DNA from: CAYRNY01 sp964425755
GTDB taxonomy: Bacteria; Chloroflexota; Anaerolineae; Aggregatilineales; Aggregatilineaceae
Direction of reading: 5' to 3'
Length of the DNA: 64,000 bases
Assembly: GCA_964425755.1 (NCBI GenBank)
Contig: CAYRNY010000007.1
Location: 124,001 to 188,000 of the forward strand
Under the pieces are notes generated by a model. That model was not told the DNA's origin. It searched no databases and saw only the letters and a list, made by a program, of their open reading frames with translations. Within the stretch, counting starts at the first letter, position 1. Every line of letters starts with the position of its first letter. Both the position numbers and the translations under genes were made by a program. This document shows positions 61,755-64,000 of this stretch, piece by piece.

Positions 61755-62108
61755 TTGCCCAAGGTAATGATCGTAGACGACGACCGCACAACGGTAAGAC
61801 TGCTGCACACGTTACTCGAAATGGATGGGTTCGAGGTCACAAGCGCAGCGCGCGGTCGCGATGCATTAGACAAAGCGCTTGAAGTTCGCCCGGATATCTT
61901 TCTGGTCGATTTTCACCTGACCGACATGGACGGGCTGCAACTGGTCGCCACATTACGCGCCTCGGCAGAGTTTGCCGACGTGCCGATCGTGATCACGTCG
62001 GGGTTGGACAAAGAAGACGATGCTCTCGCCGCAGGCGCGAATCGTTTTCTGGTCAAGCCGTTCGAGCCGAACGCGCTGGCGACGATTTTTACCGATCTGC
62101 TTGGGTGA
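61755..62108 (+). CDS. Single-domain response regulator (CheY-like)
   Basis: 117 aa, receiver domain only. The TTG start at 61755 is chosen because AGGAAGG lies 5 nt upstream and the domain begins there (TTG-CCC-AAG, MPKVMIVDDD). Asp8, Asp9 and Asp10 form the acidic cluster, Asp52 in LVDFHLTDMDG is the phosphorylation site, Thr in VITSG and Lys in LVKPFEP complete the set. There is no output domain, so it must act by protein-protein contact. It lies between lon and the PHP/AlbA_2 gene, 52 nt before the latter. Its kinase is not adjacent. Confidence 0.88.
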   Translation: MPKVMIVDDDRTTVRLLHTLLEMDGFEVTSAARGRDALDKALEVRPDIFLVDFHLTDMDGLQLVATLRASAEFADVPIVITSGLDKEDDALAAGANRFLVKPFEPNALATIFTDLLG

Positions 62109-62159
62109 ACGCCTTCTCAAAGTCAGCAAATTACCCATCATGACGGAGAGAGTGGCTTT

Positions 62160-63926
62160 GTGAGCTCAAAATCACGACGTTCAAAGATGCAGTGGTACCG
62201 CATGGACCTGCATCTGCACACCCCTGGCTCTGCGGATTACCAGGAGCCAGACATCAGTTACCTGGATATCTTGCTTCACGCTGAAATGCGTGGCCTGGAC
62301 ATCATCGCCTTTACCGATCACAACACGGTATCCGGTTACCGCGCGATGATGGAAGAGATTGAACAACTCGAATACCTGGAGCAATTGGGCCGCATCAAGG
62401 GCGATGAAAAACGCCGCCTGGATGAATACCGGCGCTTGCTCGAGAAGATTCTCGTGCTGCCGGGCTTCGAGTTCACCGCAACGTTCGGATTCCATATTCT
62501 GGGCATCTTCGCGCCGGATACACCCGTGCGCCAGATCGAACACATCCTGCTGAGCCTGAACATCCCCCCGGACGCGCTGGATAAGGGATCGTCCAACGTC
62601 GGCGCGTCCTCGGACGTTTTGACGGCTTACCGGCTGATCAACGAAGCCGGCGGGATCGTGATCGCGGCGCACGCGAATTCGAGTCACGGCGTGGCGATGC
62701 GCGGCTTCGACTTCGGCGGCCAGACGAAAATCGCGTACACGCAGGACCCCAACCTGCACGCGCTGGAAGTCACCGACCTGGACCGCAAGGACCGCCGCAG
62801 CACCCAGCGTTTCTTCGACGGCACCAAACCCGAATACCCGCGCCGGATGCGCTGCATCCAGGGGTCGGACGCGCACCGGCTCAAGGCCAACCCGCGCAAC
62901 CCGAAATACCTGGGCGTGGGCGACCGCGTGACGGAAGTATTGCTGCCCGAACGCTCGTTTGACGCGCTGATGGACGTCTTCCAGAGCAACGACTTCGCGC
63001 GCACGCGCCCCTATCGCGCCAGCCACGATCCATACGATCACGTGCAGGCCGCGCGCGAGGAAGGTGCGAGCATCGTGCAAGCGTTCCACGAAGGCATGAC
63101 GCGGCGCGGCGGGCGGCTGTATGCCGTCATCGCGGACGTGTGCGCGCTGAGCAACACCAACGGCGGCACGATCTACGTCGGCGTGAGCGGCAAACCGAAG
63201 GACAAGCCGGTCGGCGTGGAAAACGTCAGCGAGGCGATCGATACGCTGCATAACGAGATCGAACACAAGATCACCCCGCCGGTAGAGGTCGAGATCGACG
63301 TATTGGAGACGCACGGCAAACCGGTGATCCGCCTACAGATCCCGCGCGGCGACGATCCGCCCTACGCCATCGACGACAACAAAATCTACGTGCGCTCGGA
63401 GGCGGACACGAACCTGGCCGTGCGCGACGAGATCGTGCAGTTGGTGCGCCAGAACCTCGCCAATCATGGCAAACTGCCGGACAAACCCGCCGAACAACAG
63501 GCCGTTAAAGAGGACCAGCAACCGCCGCAGCAAAAAACCGGCGCGGACGAGGCGAAACCCGCCGCCGCGTCTGGAAAAATCGAAGCGCCGCGTACCGGCG
63601 TCGAGATCATCGGCACCGAGCAGCGCAAGGGCGTGAAGTACCACGTCATGCGCGACCTGCGCAACGGCAACGTGGTCAAGAACGTGACGCGGAAATCCGC
63701 GCGGCGGCTGTGGCACTACGCAATCACGGAGAAAGAGTCCAGCCCGGTGCAGCCAAACAAGGTCAACTGGCACGGCGATATCGGGCTATGGAAAAGCTAC
63801 AAGCGCGGCGGCACGACGCGGTACGACCTCGTGCAGCGCGACAACAGCGAGCTGCGCGTCTACTACGGCGTGACCTACGACGGGATGCACGGCCCCTGGC
63901 AGGCGTTCGTCAAGGAAGAGGACTAG
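62160..63926 (+). CDS. PHP phosphoesterase fused to an AlbA_2 (Schlafen-like) domain
   Basis: 588 aa. GTG start at 62160, with GGAGAG 9 nt upstream. The PHP domain (about 12-290) has a full metal set: DLHLHT, FTDHNT, PGFEFTATFGFH, AAHANSSH and GSDAH. An AlbA_2-like domain (about 295-425) follows, with SNTNGGTIYVGVSG, PVIRLQIPRG and KIYVRSEADTNLA. A Glu/Pro/Lys-rich linker (about 430-480) leads to a C-terminal 110-residue domain (GVEIIGTEQRKGVKYHVMRDL...VYYGVTYDGMHGPWQAFV) of no recognised family. PHP domains hydrolyse phosphoesters; Schlafen/AlbA_2 domains often bind or cleave nucleic acid. A nucleic-acid-directed role is likely but unproven. Confidence 0.82.
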   Translation: MSSKSRRSKMQWYRMDLHLHTPGSADYQEPDISYLDILLHAEMRGLDIIAFTDHNTVSGYRAMMEEIEQLEYLEQLGRIKGDEKRRLDEYRRLLEKILVLPGFEFTATFGFHILGIFAPDTPVRQIEHILLSLNIPPDALDKGSSNVGASSDVLTAYRLINEAGGIVIAAHANSSHGVAMRGFDFGGQTKIAYTQDPNLHALEVTDLDRKDRRSTQRFFDGTKPEYPRRMRCIQGSDAHRLKANPRNPKYLGVGDRVTEVLLPERSFDALMDVFQSNDFARTRPYRASHDPYDHVQAAREEGASIVQAFHEGMTRRGGRLYAVIADVCALSNTNGGTIYVGVSGKPKDKPVGVENVSEAIDTLHNEIEHKITPPVEVEIDVLETHGKPVIRLQIPRGDDPPYAIDDNKIYVRSEADTNLAVRDEIVQLVRQNLANHGKLPDKPAEQQAVKEDQQPPQQKTGADEAKPAAASGKIEAPRTGVEIIGTEQRKGVKYHVMRDLRNGNVVKNVTRKSARRLWHYAITEKESSPVQPNKVNWHGDIGLWKSYKRGGTTRYDLVQRDNSELRVYYGVTYDGMHGPWQAFVKEED

Positions 63927-63969
63927 CGCCGCGAGCGGGCACGTCGCCCAACAAACCGTTTAGCACAGC

Positions 63970-64000
63970 AACCGGGCAGCGGGTATACTCCTGCCCGGTT
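63970..64000 (+). terminator. Hairpin after the PHP/AlbA_2 gene at window end
   Basis: AACCGGGCAG (63970-63979) pairs perfectly with CTGCCCGGTT (63991-64000) around an 11-nt loop. The window ends at the last stem base, so a T-run cannot be confirmed. The loop contains GCGGGTAT, as does the terminator at 3143-3174. Confidence 0.55.

Overview
This 64 kb window is chromosomal DNA of a GC-rich bacterium, roughly two-thirds G+C by eye. The best fit is an aerobic member of the Chloroflexota (Anaerolineae/Aggregatilinea-like). The reasons are RNase J, a caa3-type (A2-class) oxidase operon, a PucR-family regulator, many S41 and LysM/M23 envelope proteins, frequent GTG/TTG starts and tightly overlapping GT4 glycosyltransferases. 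The phylum is an inference from gene style; no rRNA gene is present. I see no insertion sequence, prophage, CRISPR array or replication origin.

Layout, 0-13 kb: a truncated membrane-protein start, a foldase lipoprotein, RNase J and a cold-shock-like protein on the minus strand. These are followed by a secreted protein and a pyrimidine operon (pyrB-pyrC-pyrD) that sits behind a structured leader with two terminator-like hairpins. A GAF histidine kinase converges on holB, which is followed by a LysM/M23 envelope peptidase. 12.9-21.9 kb: FmdB zinc ribbon, HD hydrolase, tRNA-Ser, S41 protease, PucR regulator, amidase, glutaredoxin-like protein, pyrE-pyrF, and tRNA-Gly and tRNA-Met. Together the two pyr groups supply all of UMP synthesis except carbamoyl-phosphate synthetase.

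22-31.7 kb: BenE-type transporter, methyltransferase, MFS exporter, then a four-gene cytochrome oxidase operon (subunit II with fused cytochrome c, subunits I, III and IV) and a tandem pair of paralogous dual-specificity-type phosphatases. Between the phosphatases and the next gene is a near-consensus promoter followed within about 35 bases by a hairpin, a candidate small RNA.

31.9-44.2 kb (minus strand) and 49.4-58.4 kb (plus strand) are two blocks of one surface-polysaccharide programme. They encode a UDP-N-acetylhexosamine dehydrogenase, six GT4 enzymes, two CgeB-like transferases, two GT-C-type membrane proteins, an acetyltransferase, two methyltransferases, a flippase and an asparagine-synthase-type amidotransferase. 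The dehydrogenase plus amidotransferase suggests a uronamide-containing glycan. The promoter of the minus block lies beside a CRP/FNR-like palindrome shared with the divergent ychF gene. Between the blocks are ychF, a small zinc-ribbon protein, an alpha/beta hydrolase, pfkA and two hypothetical envelope proteins.

58.4-64 kb: a well-formed promoter drives hsp20-lon, followed by a receiver-only response regulator (TTG start) and an unusual PHP + AlbA_2 (Schlafen-like) fusion protein (GTG start). The last two, the candidate small RNA and the pyr leader are the parts I consider most worth follow-up.
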